Positions 1 to 7,532 of a stretch of 64,000 bases of DNA are shown here, piece after piece. The stretch comes from Geothrix sp. SG200. Lineage in GTDB: Bacteria > Acidobacteriota > Holophagae > Holophagales > Holophagaceae. The notes below the pieces were generated by a model. It did no database searches and was not told where the DNA came from. It saw only the letters and a program-made list of their open reading frames with translations. The number at the start of each line of letters is the position of its first letter. The first letter of the stretch is position 1. The stretch lies in NCBI RefSeq assembly GCF_022808935.1, contig NZ_JAKZFR010000001.1:744001-808000 (forward strand). Direction: 5' to 3'. The translations under genes and the position numbers were made by a program.

Positions 1-2
1 AC

Positions 3-374
3 GGGGTGGACCCCTACCGCTACCTGCTCCTGCCCCGCTGGGTGGGCGTGCTCGTGGCAGTCTTCGCCCTGGTGGTGTGCTTCGACGCGGCGGCCCTCGG
101 GGGGGGCTTCCTGGTGGCGCGGCTGAAATACGGAATCACCTGGGGCTTCTTCATGGAGTCCGTGCGACAAGCGCTGTCAAATCTGGATTTCACGGCCACC
201 CTTCTGAAGGTCTTCTTCTTCTCGGGCGCCATCACCTTCCACGCCTGCCACTTCGGCCTTGGCGTCCGGCGCAGCCAGACCGAGGTTCCCCAGGCCGTCA
301 CGAGGACGGTGGTCTCCGCCCTGGTGGCCGTGTTCGTCGTCGACGGCCTCCTGGCCGCATGCTTCTACTTCTGA
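3..374 (+). CDS. mlaE: MlaE-family ABC permease, C-terminal part (truncated by window start)
   Basis: This is the C-terminal ~124 residues of an MlaE/Ttg2B-type permease, the inner-membrane channel of an ABC system that moves phospholipids between the inner and outer membranes. The visible part starts inside the conserved region ending in DPYRYLLLPR. Hydrophobic segments follow (about residues 12-35, 62-78 and 98-122), as does the family-typical end VVSALVAVFVVDGLLA. The full protein is usually about 250 aa, so the first half lies upstream of the window. Its stop (TGA, 372-374) overlaps the ATG of the next gene as TGATG, indicating translational coupling with the MlaF-like and MlaD genes. Only the family assignment is certain; the substrate is inferred from the operon. 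Confidence 0.85.
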   Translation, partial: GVDPYRYLLLPRWVGVLVAVFALVVCFDAAALGGGFLVARLKYGITWGFFMESVRQALSNLDFTATLLKVFFFSGAITFHACHFGLGVRRSQTEVPQAVTRTVVSALVAVFVVDGLLAACFYF

Positions 375-1039
375 TGCTCCAGGTCCGCGGTCTCGCCTGC
401 GCTCTCCCTGATGGCCGGCCTCTGGTGGAGGGACTGGACCTGGACCTCTCGCCGGGTCAGAACCTCCTGGTGGCGGGCGCAGACGGAATGGGAAGGGGCC
501 ACCTGCTGAAGGTGCTTGCCGGCACAGAGCGTCCCAGGGCTGGCGAGGTGGCGGTCGCGGGCATCCCTGTCTGGCCAGGGGAGGGCGCCCTCGGACTGGC
601 GGGGCGGGTCCGCATGGGGTTCGCCTTCCCCACCGGCGGGCTGCTGTCGAACCTCAGCCTGGCGGACAATGTGGCCCTCCCGCTGAGGTTCCTGGGACTC
701 TCCCGAGGGGAGGTCGCCCGCCGGACTGGAGAAGCTCTGACGCGGCTGGGGCTGGAGCCGGTGGCGAACCTCCGCCCCCATGCGGTGAGCGCGGCGGCGC
801 GGAAGCATGCCAACCTGGCTCGGGTGCTGGCTCTGGGCCCGGAGCTGATCTTCCTGGACGCGCCCCTGGAGGGACTGGACGCCACCGATCGCAGCCTGGC
901 CCTCGGCCTCATCTCAGGCTGGGCCCTGGATTCCGGTTGCACCCTCGTCCTGGCCACGGAGGGGGCGGACCTGCCGCCAGGGCCGGACTTCCAGACGCTG
1001 GATCTCCGCGCACACCACTCGCCTTCGGAGCCGTCATGA
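374..1039 (+). CDS. MlaF-like ABC ATPase homologue with degenerate active site
   Basis: A 221-aa ABC-ATPase-fold protein between permease and MCE genes, the place of MlaF. The start at 374 is chosen because it overlaps the mlaE stop (TGATG); an in-frame ATG at 359 is possible. Overall MlaF layout is kept (LADNVALPLRFLG, ELIFLD, EGLD), but the catalytic motifs are lost. Walker A (residues 35-42) reads GADGMGRG, with Lys replaced by Arg and Ser/Thr by Gly. The Q-loop Gln is Pro86. The LSGGQ signature is VSAAA (138-142). The residue after the Walker B Asp is Ala163, not Glu. The H-loop His is Glu196. The frame is open with normal codon use and is coupled to both neighbours, so it looks maintained. 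It is probably unable to hydrolyse ATP; a structural role or a separate ATPase elsewhere is inference. Confidence 0.8.
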   Translation: MLQVRGLACALPDGRPLVEGLDLDLSPGQNLLVAGADGMGRGHLLKVLAGTERPRAGEVAVAGIPVWPGEGALGLAGRVRMGFAFPTGGLLSNLSLADNVALPLRFLGLSRGEVARRTGEALTRLGLEPVANLRPHAVSAAARKHANLARVLALGPELIFLDAPLEGLDATDRSLALGLISGWALDSGCTLVLATEGADLPPGPDFQTLDLRAHHSPSEPS

Positions 1040-2001
1040 ACTTCGAGAAACAGGACGCCCGCCTGGGCCTCTTCGTCCTCCTGGCGCTGGGCTTCTTCGG
1101 GGGGCTGCTGGCCTACAAGAACGCCGCGGTGGTGACCGAGAAGACCTACCCGCTGGTGGTGCGGCTGGAACAGATGGAGGGGTTGGCCCCCGGCACCGAC
1201 GTTCAGCTGAAGGGCTATCGCGTGGGATCCGTGGAGCGGGTGGACATGCGGCGAGAGGGCACGGACTACCACTTCCTGGCGACCTTGGCCGTGCGCTCGG
1301 ACATCCAGCTGTGGCGCGGCACCCGGGCGGTGGTGGCCCCCAGGGGCGTGGGCAGCGTGATGCTGGACCTGCGCCTGCCGCCGTCAGACATGCGCACGGT
1401 GCCCCTGGTGCCGGGCGACCGGATCCCAGGCGAGGAGGGGGTCTCCCTGGGCGGCGTGCTGGAGCGGGCGGACCGTCTCCTGGCCAGCCTGAACACCTCG
1501 CTGGAGGCGGTGCGCGATCGCATCCAGACGAAGGGGCTGGGCGACCTGCTGGAGCATCCTTCCGTGGCCCGGGCCCTGCGATCGCTGGATGCCACCCTGC
1601 GCGAATTCCAGGCCCTGGCCAGGGATGGCCGCGGACTGGCCGCCCATGCGGACCGCAGCATGGGAGAGGCCGACAAGGCCCTCGCCGACCTGGAGAAGAG
1701 CCTGGCGGTGACCCGCGCCCTCCTCGAGACGCGCGCGCCGGACTTGGATCGGATCCTCGTGAGCCTGGCGTCGGTGCTGCAGCAGTCGGATGGGCTGCTG
1801 GCCCGGTTCCGGGCCGAGGACCAGCCGGAGCTGGAGGCCAGCCTCAAGGCGCTGCGGCGCTCCCTGGATTCCGTGGAGGAACTGCTGCAGCTGTTGAAGC
1901 AGAAGCCCAGCCGGGCCGTGTGGGGCACCCCCAGCGATGCGGAACGGACCCGGGCCCGACAGGCGGCGGAAGCCGCCAAGGCCGCGCCGGCGCCGAAGTA
2001 G
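1036..2001 (+). CDS. mlaD: MlaD-like MCE-domain protein
   Basis: A 321-aa MlaD/MCE-family protein, the periplasmic lipid-binding component of Mla transporters. The start at 1036 is chosen because ATG overlaps the preceding stop (ATGA) and gives MNFEKQDARLGLFVLLALG, a short cytoplasmic end followed by one membrane anchor (about residues 11-27). The MCE domain spans about 35-115 (LEQMEGLAPGTDVQLKGYRV is typical). After it comes a long helical region (about 150-300) with heptad-like Leu/Ala spacing, expected to form the helical tube or coiled coil of longer MCE proteins. The C-terminus is Lys/Ala rich. It is the last gene of the operon. Unlike its ATPase neighbour it shows no sign of decay. Confidence 0.88.
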   Translation: MNFEKQDARLGLFVLLALGFFGGLLAYKNAAVVTEKTYPLVVRLEQMEGLAPGTDVQLKGYRVGSVERVDMRREGTDYHFLATLAVRSDIQLWRGTRAVVAPRGVGSVMLDLRLPPSDMRTVPLVPGDRIPGEEGVSLGGVLERADRLLASLNTSLEAVRDRIQTKGLGDLLEHPSVARALRSLDATLREFQALARDGRGLAAHADRSMGEADKALADLEKSLAVTRALLETRAPDLDRILVSLASVLQQSDGLLARFRAEDQPELEASLKALRRSLDSVEELLQLLKQKPSRAVWGTPSDAERTRARQAAEAAKAAPAPK

Positions 2002-2196
2002 CTGTGCCTTCGACAGATGGGTCAGCGGGCCCCTGGTTCGAATTTTGCGACCTTGTTTCAGGCTTGACCGGGCCCATCCTGGTGTCTCTTTCCAGGGGGC
2101 CCCGTGGCTTGCGGGACTCTTGTGGGTGTCCTACACGCGCTTCCCTTCGGAGGCCCAACCCCCGTCCGGGCAGCGCCCGATCCACGAGGAGGATCC

Positions 2197-2751
2197 ATGG
2201 GCAGCATCGCAACCATCCACAACGGCGTGAACGTGGACGCCATGAACGCCACCGTGTCGGCGGTGAAGGCAAACCCCGGCCTTGCGAAGTTCACCTTCCG
2301 CTCCAAGGCCAAGTGGATCAACGGGGCCCACTCCCAGAGCACCTTCGACTCGCTCTACGGAGCGGGGGAGGAGCACAAGCGGAGCATGCCGATGTTCCTG
2401 GAAGCCGACGAGCCGGAGGCCCTGCTGGGCACGGACCTGGCGCCGAACGCGGGTGAGGCCGCCCTGCACGCCCTCAGCGCGTGCCTGAGCGTGACCTACG
2501 CCTACGCGGCCGCGGCCATGGGTCTGGACATCAGCAGCCTCAGCTTCGACATGGAGACGGATTCCGACATCCGGGGCTTCCTGGAACTCGACAAGAACAT
2601 CCGGCCCGGGCTGTCCCAGATCCGCGTGAAGGTGAACCTCGCCTGCAACGGCACCTCGGCGCAGATCCAGGAGCTCCACGACTGCGTCGTGCGGACGTCG
2701 CCCCTCTATGACACCTTCAAGAACCCCGTGGACATCAAGCTCAGCCACTGA
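2197..2751 (+). CDS. OsmC family peroxiredoxin-like protein
   Basis: A 184-aa OsmC/Ohr-superfamily protein, probably a thiol-dependent hydroperoxide reductase acting in the cytoplasm. Two conserved Cys sit where the family has its redox pair: LSACLSV (about residue 97) and HDCVVRTSP (about 167). The beta-rich N-terminal half contains FTFRSKAKWINGAH, and the C-terminus NPVDIKL is typical of the OsmC/YhfA-like group. The start at 2197 is preceded by a strong ribosome binding site (GAGGAGG, about 2186-2192). A ~195-bp gap separates it from mlaD, so it likely has its own promoter. Physiological substrate unknown; stress protection is inferred from the family. Confidence 0.85.
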   Translation: MGSIATIHNGVNVDAMNATVSAVKANPGLAKFTFRSKAKWINGAHSQSTFDSLYGAGEEHKRSMPMFLEADEPEALLGTDLAPNAGEAALHALSACLSVTYAYAAAAMGLDISSLSFDMETDSDIRGFLELDKNIRPGLSQIRVKVNLACNGTSAQIQELHDCVVRTSPLYDTFKNPVDIKLSH

Positions 2752-2766
2752 GCGAATCGAGGACGA

Positions 2767-2802
2767 ATCTCCGCCTGCGGGGGAAGCCCGGCGGGCGGAG
2801 AT
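2767..2802. terminator. Hairpin between convergent genes
   Basis: Inverted repeat ATCTCCGCC (2767-2775) / GGCGGAGAT (2794-2802) with a GC-rich loop, placed exactly between the osmC-like stop and the stop of the opposite-strand YciI gene. Position fits a bidirectional terminator, but there is no clear U-tract on either side. Confidence 0.45.
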
Positions 2803-3095
2803 CAGATCTGGTCGAACGATTCCTTGCCGGCCATCACGTTCCAGGGCAGCAGCTCGTAGTTGGCGAGGCCCGCTTTGTGGAAGGGGTCGCCATCGCGCAG
2901 GGTGTCCAGGTCGGCGAGGGGGTTCTCGTCCTGCACCCGCACCAGCCAGGCGCCGCCGAACCGGGGATCCAGGGGGCCCGATGCCAGGAGGACGCCCTGC
3001 TTCTTCAAGGTGTCGAGGTAGGCCCGATGGGCTTCCGTGACGGCTTCGACTTCGGCGAGGGGGCGGCGGTAGCGGACGAGGATGAGGGCGTACAT
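2802..3095 (-). CDS. YciI-like protein
   Basis: A 97-aa YciI-family protein with a ferredoxin-like alpha/beta-barrel fold. Recognisable family features are the N-terminal strand MYALILVRY, the conserved His in TEAHRAYLDTL (about residue 22), and LLASGPLDPRFGGAWLV, whose Asp forms the presumed active-site pair with that His. The C-terminal DPFHKAGLANYELLPWN is also typical. Family members are mostly uncharacterised small enzymes, and no reaction can be named here. It lies 23 bp downstream of the carbamate kinase gene on the same strand and is probably cotranscribed with it. Confidence 0.8.
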   Translation of the reverse strand: MYALILVRYRRPLAEVEAVTEAHRAYLDTLKKQGVLLASGPLDPRFGGAWLVRVQDENPLADLDTLRDGDPFHKAGLANYELLPWNVMAGKESFDQI

Positions 3096-3118
3096 CGGAA
3101 GCTTTCTCCCAAGAGGCC

Positions 3119-4066
3119 TCAGTCTCGCACGATGCGGGTGCCCACGGTGGCGGGGTCCTCGGTGGCCAGGGCCTCGGCGGTGGTGATGAGCACCTCGTGG
3201 CCGCCGCCTTCCAGGTAGGCCAGGGCGCTCTCGATCTTGGGGCCCATGCTGCCGGGCGGGAACTGGCCCTCCGCCAGGTGCTTCCGGGCCTCACTGGCGG
3301 TGAGGCGATCCACCCAGCGTTGGGTGGGCTTGCCGAAGTCGAGGGCCACCTTGGCCACGCCCGTGAGGATGATGAACAGGTCCGCGTCCAGCTGGGCCGC
3401 CAGCAGGGCGCTGAGGCGGTCCTTGTCGATGACGGCCTCAACGCCCACCAGGAAGCCGCTGGCGTCGCGGATCACGGGGATGCCGCCACCGCCGCCCGCG
3501 ATGACGGAGCTGCCCGACTGCAGCAGGGTCTTGATGGCCTCCAGCTGGACGATCTCGATGGGCTTGGGCGAGGGCACCACCTTGCGCCAGCCGCGACCCG
3601 AGTCCTCCTTCATCTTCCACCGCTTGGAGCGCATCAGCTCCAGGGCGCGGAACTCCGGGTAGAAGGGACCCACGGGCTTCGTCGGGTCCTGGAAGCCCTT
3701 GTCCTCCTTGTCCACCACCACCTCGGTGAGCACGGAGGTCACCGGCGCGTCCAGGCCCATGAAGCGCAGGCGGTTGATGAGCATGCGCTCCAGCATGTAG
3801 CCCATGGAGCCCTGGGTCATGGCCCCGCAGATGTCCAGGCTGTAGGGCGGGATCTGGCCCGAGCCGGCCTCCTGCTGGATGAGCAGGTTGCCTACCTGAG
3901 GCCCGTTGCCGTGCACCACGCAGAGGGCGTAGCCCTCGGCCACCACCCGCGCCAGCATCTCCGCCGTCTCCCGGGCGTTCTCCAGCTGCTCCTCCTGGAG
4001 CCCGCGCTCCTTCTCTTTGAGAAGCGCGTTTCCACCGATGGCCAGGAGTGCGATCTTTCGGGTCAT
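3119..4066 (-). CDS. arcC: Carbamate kinase
   Basis: A 315-aa carbamate kinase of the amino-acid kinase fold, which interconverts carbamoyl phosphate + ADP and carbamate + ATP. Conserved blocks are AIGGNALL near the N-terminus, VVHGNGPQVGNLL (about 50-62), VIAGGGGGIPV (about 190-200), EAVIDKDRLSALLA (Lys and Asp contacting phosphate and ADP) and a C-terminal PPGSMGPKIESA block typical of the family. Length is normal (about 310 aa). No arcA (arginine deiminase) or arcB is seen nearby, so whether it serves arginine, allantoin or another carbamoyl-phosphate-yielding pathway is open. The YciI-like gene follows it on the same strand. Confidence 0.93.
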   Translation of the reverse strand: MTRKIALLAIGGNALLKEKERGLQEEQLENARETAEMLARVVAEGYALCVVHGNGPQVGNLLIQQEAGSGQIPPYSLDICGAMTQGSMGYMLERMLINRLRFMGLDAPVTSVLTEVVVDKEDKGFQDPTKPVGPFYPEFRALELMRSKRWKMKEDSGRGWRKVVPSPKPIEIVQLEAIKTLLQSGSSVIAGGGGGIPVIRDASGFLVGVEAVIDKDRLSALLAAQLDADLFIILTGVAKVALDFGKPTQRWVDRLTASEARKHLAEGQFPPGSMGPKIESALAYLEGGGHEVLITTAEALATEDPATVGTRIVRD

Positions 4067-4195
4067 GCAGGTCCCCGGGAAACGAGGATTCTACAGGGCA
4101 CCGCGAGGATGGGCCAAGGACAGGAGTCACAGCTGCAGGCCGACCCTTGCCAGGGACGAATAAGGTTTGCACACTGTCAAGGCCATCCAAGCTCC

Positions 4196-5980
4196 ATGCG
4201 AACCCTCTCCTGGCCCCTTCCGGCGGCAACGCTCATCCTCGCGGCGCTCCCCGTCGCCGCGCAGGGCAGCGGAGACCTCCTGGCGCAGGCGCACCATGCC
4301 TGGCTTGGCGGGGAAGGGCTTGCCCGGGATCGGGGCAGGGCCGCGGAGCTCTACCGGAAGGCGGCCGTGGCCGGCGATCCCGAAGCGATGGCCCATCTCG
4401 GGAGGATGCTCTTCCGGGGCGAGGGGATCCCGAGAGATCCCGCAGAGTCCCGGACGTGGCTCGAGGCCAGCTCGGCGAGGGGGAATGCGCGCGGGCTCTA
4501 CCATCTGGCGGAGCTGTACCAGAACGGTTTCGGGGTGGCCGCAGACCAAGTCCGGTACGCCAGGCTGCTCCGGTCGTCGGCCGAGAAGGGGCTTCCCGAT
4601 GCCATGGCCGAACTCGGCCAATGCCTCGAGAGAGGGCGGGGCACCGCCCGGGATGAAGCCGAGGCCCGGCGGTGGTTCGACCGAGCGGCCCAGAGGGATC
4701 CCGCGCAATTCGCCTGTCTCGCGACCCTGGCCTGGATGCATGAACGCGGCGCCGGATTCCCGAAGGACCCCGTAAAGGCCATGGCGTTCGCTCGCGAGGC
4801 TTCCAGGCGGGGTGAGCACCACGGCTCCGCCATGGTGGGGAGGTATCTGGCCGAGGGCATCGGGACACCTGCGGATCCCGCCTCGGCGGTCTCCTGGTGG
4901 ACGCGTCCGGAATGCCTGGAGGACCCTACGGCCCTGGAGGGCCTCGGGCTGCTCTTCCTCGAGGGGCGGGGCGTGGCGAAGCAGGAGACACAGGCCTTCC
5001 GTCTCTTCCAGGCCGCCGCCCGCCTCGGATCGGGGTCTGCGTGCTACTGGGTCGCGGACTGCTTCGCGACCGGGCGGGGCACCCCCAAGGATCCCGCGAG
5101 CGCGGTCTCCTGGTTCGCCAAGGCCGCTGCCGAGCAGGAACCATGGTCCTTCGGCCGATTGGCCACGATGTACCACCAGGGCGAGGGGGTGGCTCCGGAC
5201 GACCGGCGCGCCGTCGCCTGGCTGAAACAGGGGGAGGCCCTGGGATCGGCCTTCGCAGTCTACCTCCTGGGCTGGTTCACCGAGAATGGCTGGGGGCTGG
5301 AGAAGGACGGGGCCCGGATGCTGGCCTACTACCAGGAAGCCGCGGACCGGAAGTTCGCGCTCGCGTGGTACCAGCTGGGCCATGTGTTCATGGCCGGGGT
5401 CCTCGTCCCGAAGGACCCGGTCCGTTCCTTCGAGTGCTTCGAGATGGGCGCCAGCATGGGCCAGGTGCGGGCCCAGCATCAGGTCGGATGGGCCTATCAG
5501 AATGGGCTTGGCGTGGTGCGCAATCTCACGGAGGCCTTCCGGTACTACCAGATGGCGGCCGACCAGGGGAACCCGACCTCGATGAGCCAGTTGGGCATCT
5601 TCCACGAACGGGGTTGGGTGGTCCCCAGGAACGCCAGTAGGGCGCTCGAGCTCTACCTGAAGGCCGCGGCCCAGGGGCATGCGCTGGCCTGGGAGAACGC
5701 GGCGAACCTCTACGAGCATGGCGCAGATGGCATCCTGCAGGACCTTCCCAAGGCCCGTCGCGCCTTCGCCGAATCCGCCGCGCTCGGACGCGCCTCGGCC
5801 ATGGCGTCCATGGGGCGGTTCTTCGAACTGGGGCTGGGCGGCGAGGCCGATCGCGACCAGGCCCTGGCGTGGTACCGGAAGGCCATGGACATGGGGGACC
5901 GGGACGCGCAACTCGCCTATGTCCGCCTCACGGCCCCGGCCGAGCCGGAGGGCCCGGAACCGGCTGAGGACGCGCCCTGA
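4196..5980 (+). CDS. Secreted Sel1-repeat protein
   Basis: A 594-aa protein with an N-terminal signal peptide (MRTLSWPLPAATLILAALPV, cleavage probably near AQG) followed by about 14 consecutive Sel1-like (SLR) repeats to about residue 580. Each repeat shows the consensus A..LG..(F/Y).(E/R)G.GV..D...A..(W/Y)...AA, for example LGRMLFRGEGIPRDPAES. Such solenoids are protein-interaction scaffolds; in Gram-negative bacteria they are often periplasmic. The start is chosen for the signal peptide and because upstream codons are antisense to carbamate kinase. It stands alone between opposite-strand genes. Partner unknown. The repeats are divergent at DNA level, so this is an old expansion. Confidence 0.85.
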   Translation: MRTLSWPLPAATLILAALPVAAQGSGDLLAQAHHAWLGGEGLARDRGRAAELYRKAAVAGDPEAMAHLGRMLFRGEGIPRDPAESRTWLEASSARGNARGLYHLAELYQNGFGVAADQVRYARLLRSSAEKGLPDAMAELGQCLERGRGTARDEAEARRWFDRAAQRDPAQFACLATLAWMHERGAGFPKDPVKAMAFAREASRRGEHHGSAMVGRYLAEGIGTPADPASAVSWWTRPECLEDPTALEGLGLLFLEGRGVAKQETQAFRLFQAAARLGSGSACYWVADCFATGRGTPKDPASAVSWFAKAAAEQEPWSFGRLATMYHQGEGVAPDDRRAVAWLKQGEALGSAFAVYLLGWFTENGWGLEKDGARMLAYYQEAADRKFALAWYQLGHVFMAGVLVPKDPVRSFECFEMGASMGQVRAQHQVGWAYQNGLGVVRNLTEAFRYYQMAADQGNPTSMSQLGIFHERGWVVPRNASRALELYLKAAAQGHALAWENAANLYEHGADGILQDLPKARRAFAESAALGRASAMASMGRFFELGLGGEADRDQALAWYRKAMDMGDRDAQLAYVRLTAPAEPEGPEPAEDAP

Positions 5981-6001
5981 GAGGCGAATCGGATCGGAGT
6001 C

Positions 6002-6532
6002 TCATCTCCCGGCAGTGACGCGGCGGAGCATCACCCGGTCCCGGTCCACCTGCTCGCCCACGCGGAAGGTGGCTTCGCCGGCGTCGGTGAAGCCGGCCTT
6101 GGCGTAGAAGCGGATGGCGCGTGGATTCTGCTCCCAGACCTGCAACCAGACGCCGTCGTGGCCAGCGGATGCCGCGTGGTCCAACGCCGCCGCCATCAGC
6201 GCCTGGGCGGCGCCACGGCCGTGCAGGGAGGCATCCACATAGAACCGGGCCACTTCGAGCGGATTGACGAAGTGGAAAGAGGCCATTCCTTCCTCCGGGC
6301 CACAGGCTCGGAGCAGGGTGTAGCCCAGAAGGGCGTTACCCTCCGCGATCACCAGCGTCCGGCAGGCGGGATCGGCCAGCTCCGCGGCCTGCTGCCGAGG
6401 CCCGAAGGTCTCCGCCAGGTGCAGCTCCAGATTCGAAGCTGGGATGAGCCCGGTGTAGGTTTCGCGCCACAGGCGCTCACCCAGGGCCGCGAGGGCCGTG
6501 GCGTCGTCGGGGAGGGCGGGCCGGATCTGCAT
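6002..6532 (-). CDS. GNAT family N-acetyltransferase
   Basis: A 176-aa single-domain acetyltransferase of the GNAT superfamily, using acetyl-CoA on an unknown amine. The acetyl-CoA motif A is visible as [17 protein letters not shown] (about 106-122, Q/R-x-x-G-x-G/A type), and motif B as [20 protein letters not shown] (about 140-159), the common 'N..A..FY.K.GF' signature. The N-terminus [14 protein letters not shown] is the usual first strand and helix. Length is normal. It is divergent from glyQ with about 58 bp between the start codons. Substrate cannot be predicted; RimI-like protein or small-molecule acetylation are both possible. Confidence 0.85.
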   Translation of the reverse strand: MQIRPALPDDATALAALGERLWRETYTGLIPASNLELHLAETFGPRQQAAELADPACRTLVIAEGNALLGYTLLRACGPEEGMASFHFVNPLEVARFYVDASLHGRGAAQALMAAALDHAASAGHDGVWLQVWEQNPRAIRFYAKAGFTDAGEATFRVGEQVDRDRVMLRRVTAGR

Positions 6533-6590
6533 CCCTGCAGCTTATCAAGAGGGCGAAAACCCGCTACAATGCTCGTTTTGGTGGGCCTCC

Positions 6591-7532
6591 ATGCACATCC
6601 AGGAACTGATCCTCCGCCTGCAGCGGTTCTGGGCCGACCGGGGCTGTCTCATCGGCCAGCCGTACGATCTGGAAAAGGGCGCGGGCACCATGAACCCGCT
6701 GACCTTCTTCGGCGCCCTGGGGCCCAAGCCATGGAACGTGGCCTACGTGGAGCCCTCGCGCCGTCCGGCGGACGGCCGCTACGGCGAGAACCCCTTCCGC
6801 GTCTACAAGCACCTCCAGTTCCAGGTGATCCTCAAGCCCAGCCCCGCCAAGGTGCAGGACCTCTACATCGAGAGCCTGGAGGCCCTGGGCATCGACCTCT
6901 CCAAGCACGACCTCCGCTTCGAGGAGGACAACTGGGAATCGCCGTCGCTCGGCGCCTGGGGCGTGGGCTGGCAGGTGGTGCTGGACGGCATGGAGATCAG
7001 CCAGTTCACCTACTTCCAGCAGGTGGGCGGCCTGGACTGCCGGCCCGTCTCGGCCGAGCTGACCTACGGCATCGAGCGCATCTGCATGTTCCTGGGGGGC
7101 TACGACAACATCTTCGACCTGGTGCACGGCGAGGTGAAGACGGACGACGGCGTGTTCCCCGTCACTTACGGCCAGATGCGACAGCGCGAGGAGTTCGAGC
7201 TCAGCGCCTACAGCTTCGAGCACGCGGACCTGGACCTGCACAAGACCCTCTTTGATGCCTACGAGAAGGAGGGCTGGCGGCTGCTGAACGACCTGGGCCA
7301 CTTCCTCAGCGCCTACGAGCAGGCCCTCAAGATGAGCCACACCTTCAACGTGCTGGACGCCCGGGGCGCCGTGAGTACCACCGAGCGCCCCGGCATCATC
7401 AAGCGCGTCCGCGACCTGGCGTGCGCCTGCGCGAGGGCGCATCTGGACTTTGAAACTGCAAAGACGCCAACCGCCGAGAATGCGGAGAGCGCCGAGAAAA
7501 GCGCGGTGGCTGGGAAGGGGGGTGCGAAGTGA
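6591..7532 (+). CDS. glyQ: Glycyl-tRNA synthetase alpha subunit
   Basis: A 313-aa alpha subunit of the alpha2beta2 glycyl-tRNA synthetase, the subunit that holds the class II aminoacylation site. Conserved stretches include [42 protein letters not shown] and RLQHYYQ-equivalent [11 protein letters not shown], plus [14 protein letters not shown] near the C-terminus. The start at 6591 matches the usual N-terminus. Typical GlyQ proteins end soon after the ACARA motif. Here about 25 extra residues follow, beginning near [13 protein letters not shown], and their DNA (about 7460-7500) is a copy of the intergenic CGCAGAGA repeat found three times elsewhere in the window. The stop overlaps the GTG start of glyS. 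Confidence 0.96.
   Translation: MHIQELILRLQRFWADRGCLIGQPYDLEKGAGTMNPLTFFGALGPKPWNVAYVEPSRRPADGRYGENPFRVYKHLQFQVILKPSPAKVQDLYIESLEALGIDLSKHDLRFEEDNWESPSLGAWGVGWQVVLDGMEISQFTYFQQVGGLDCRPVSAELTYGIERICMFLGGYDNIFDLVHGEVKTDDGVFPVTYGQMRQREEFELSAYSFEHADLDLHKTLFDAYEKEGWRLLNDLGHFLSAYEQALKMSHTFNVLDARGAVSTTERPGIIKRVRDLACACARAHLDFETAKTPTAENAESAEKSAVAGKGGAK
7469..7500 (+). repeat. CGCAGAGA-type repeat arm inside glyQ
   Basis: 32 bases inside the 3' end of glyQ match the left arm of the intergenic repeat at 15188 at 28 of 32 positions (my hand alignment). The similarity extends upstream through GACGCCAACC, which matches the reverse complement of the right arm of the repeat at 24043-24075. It is read in frame as [10 protein letters not shown]. 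Confidence 0.8.
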
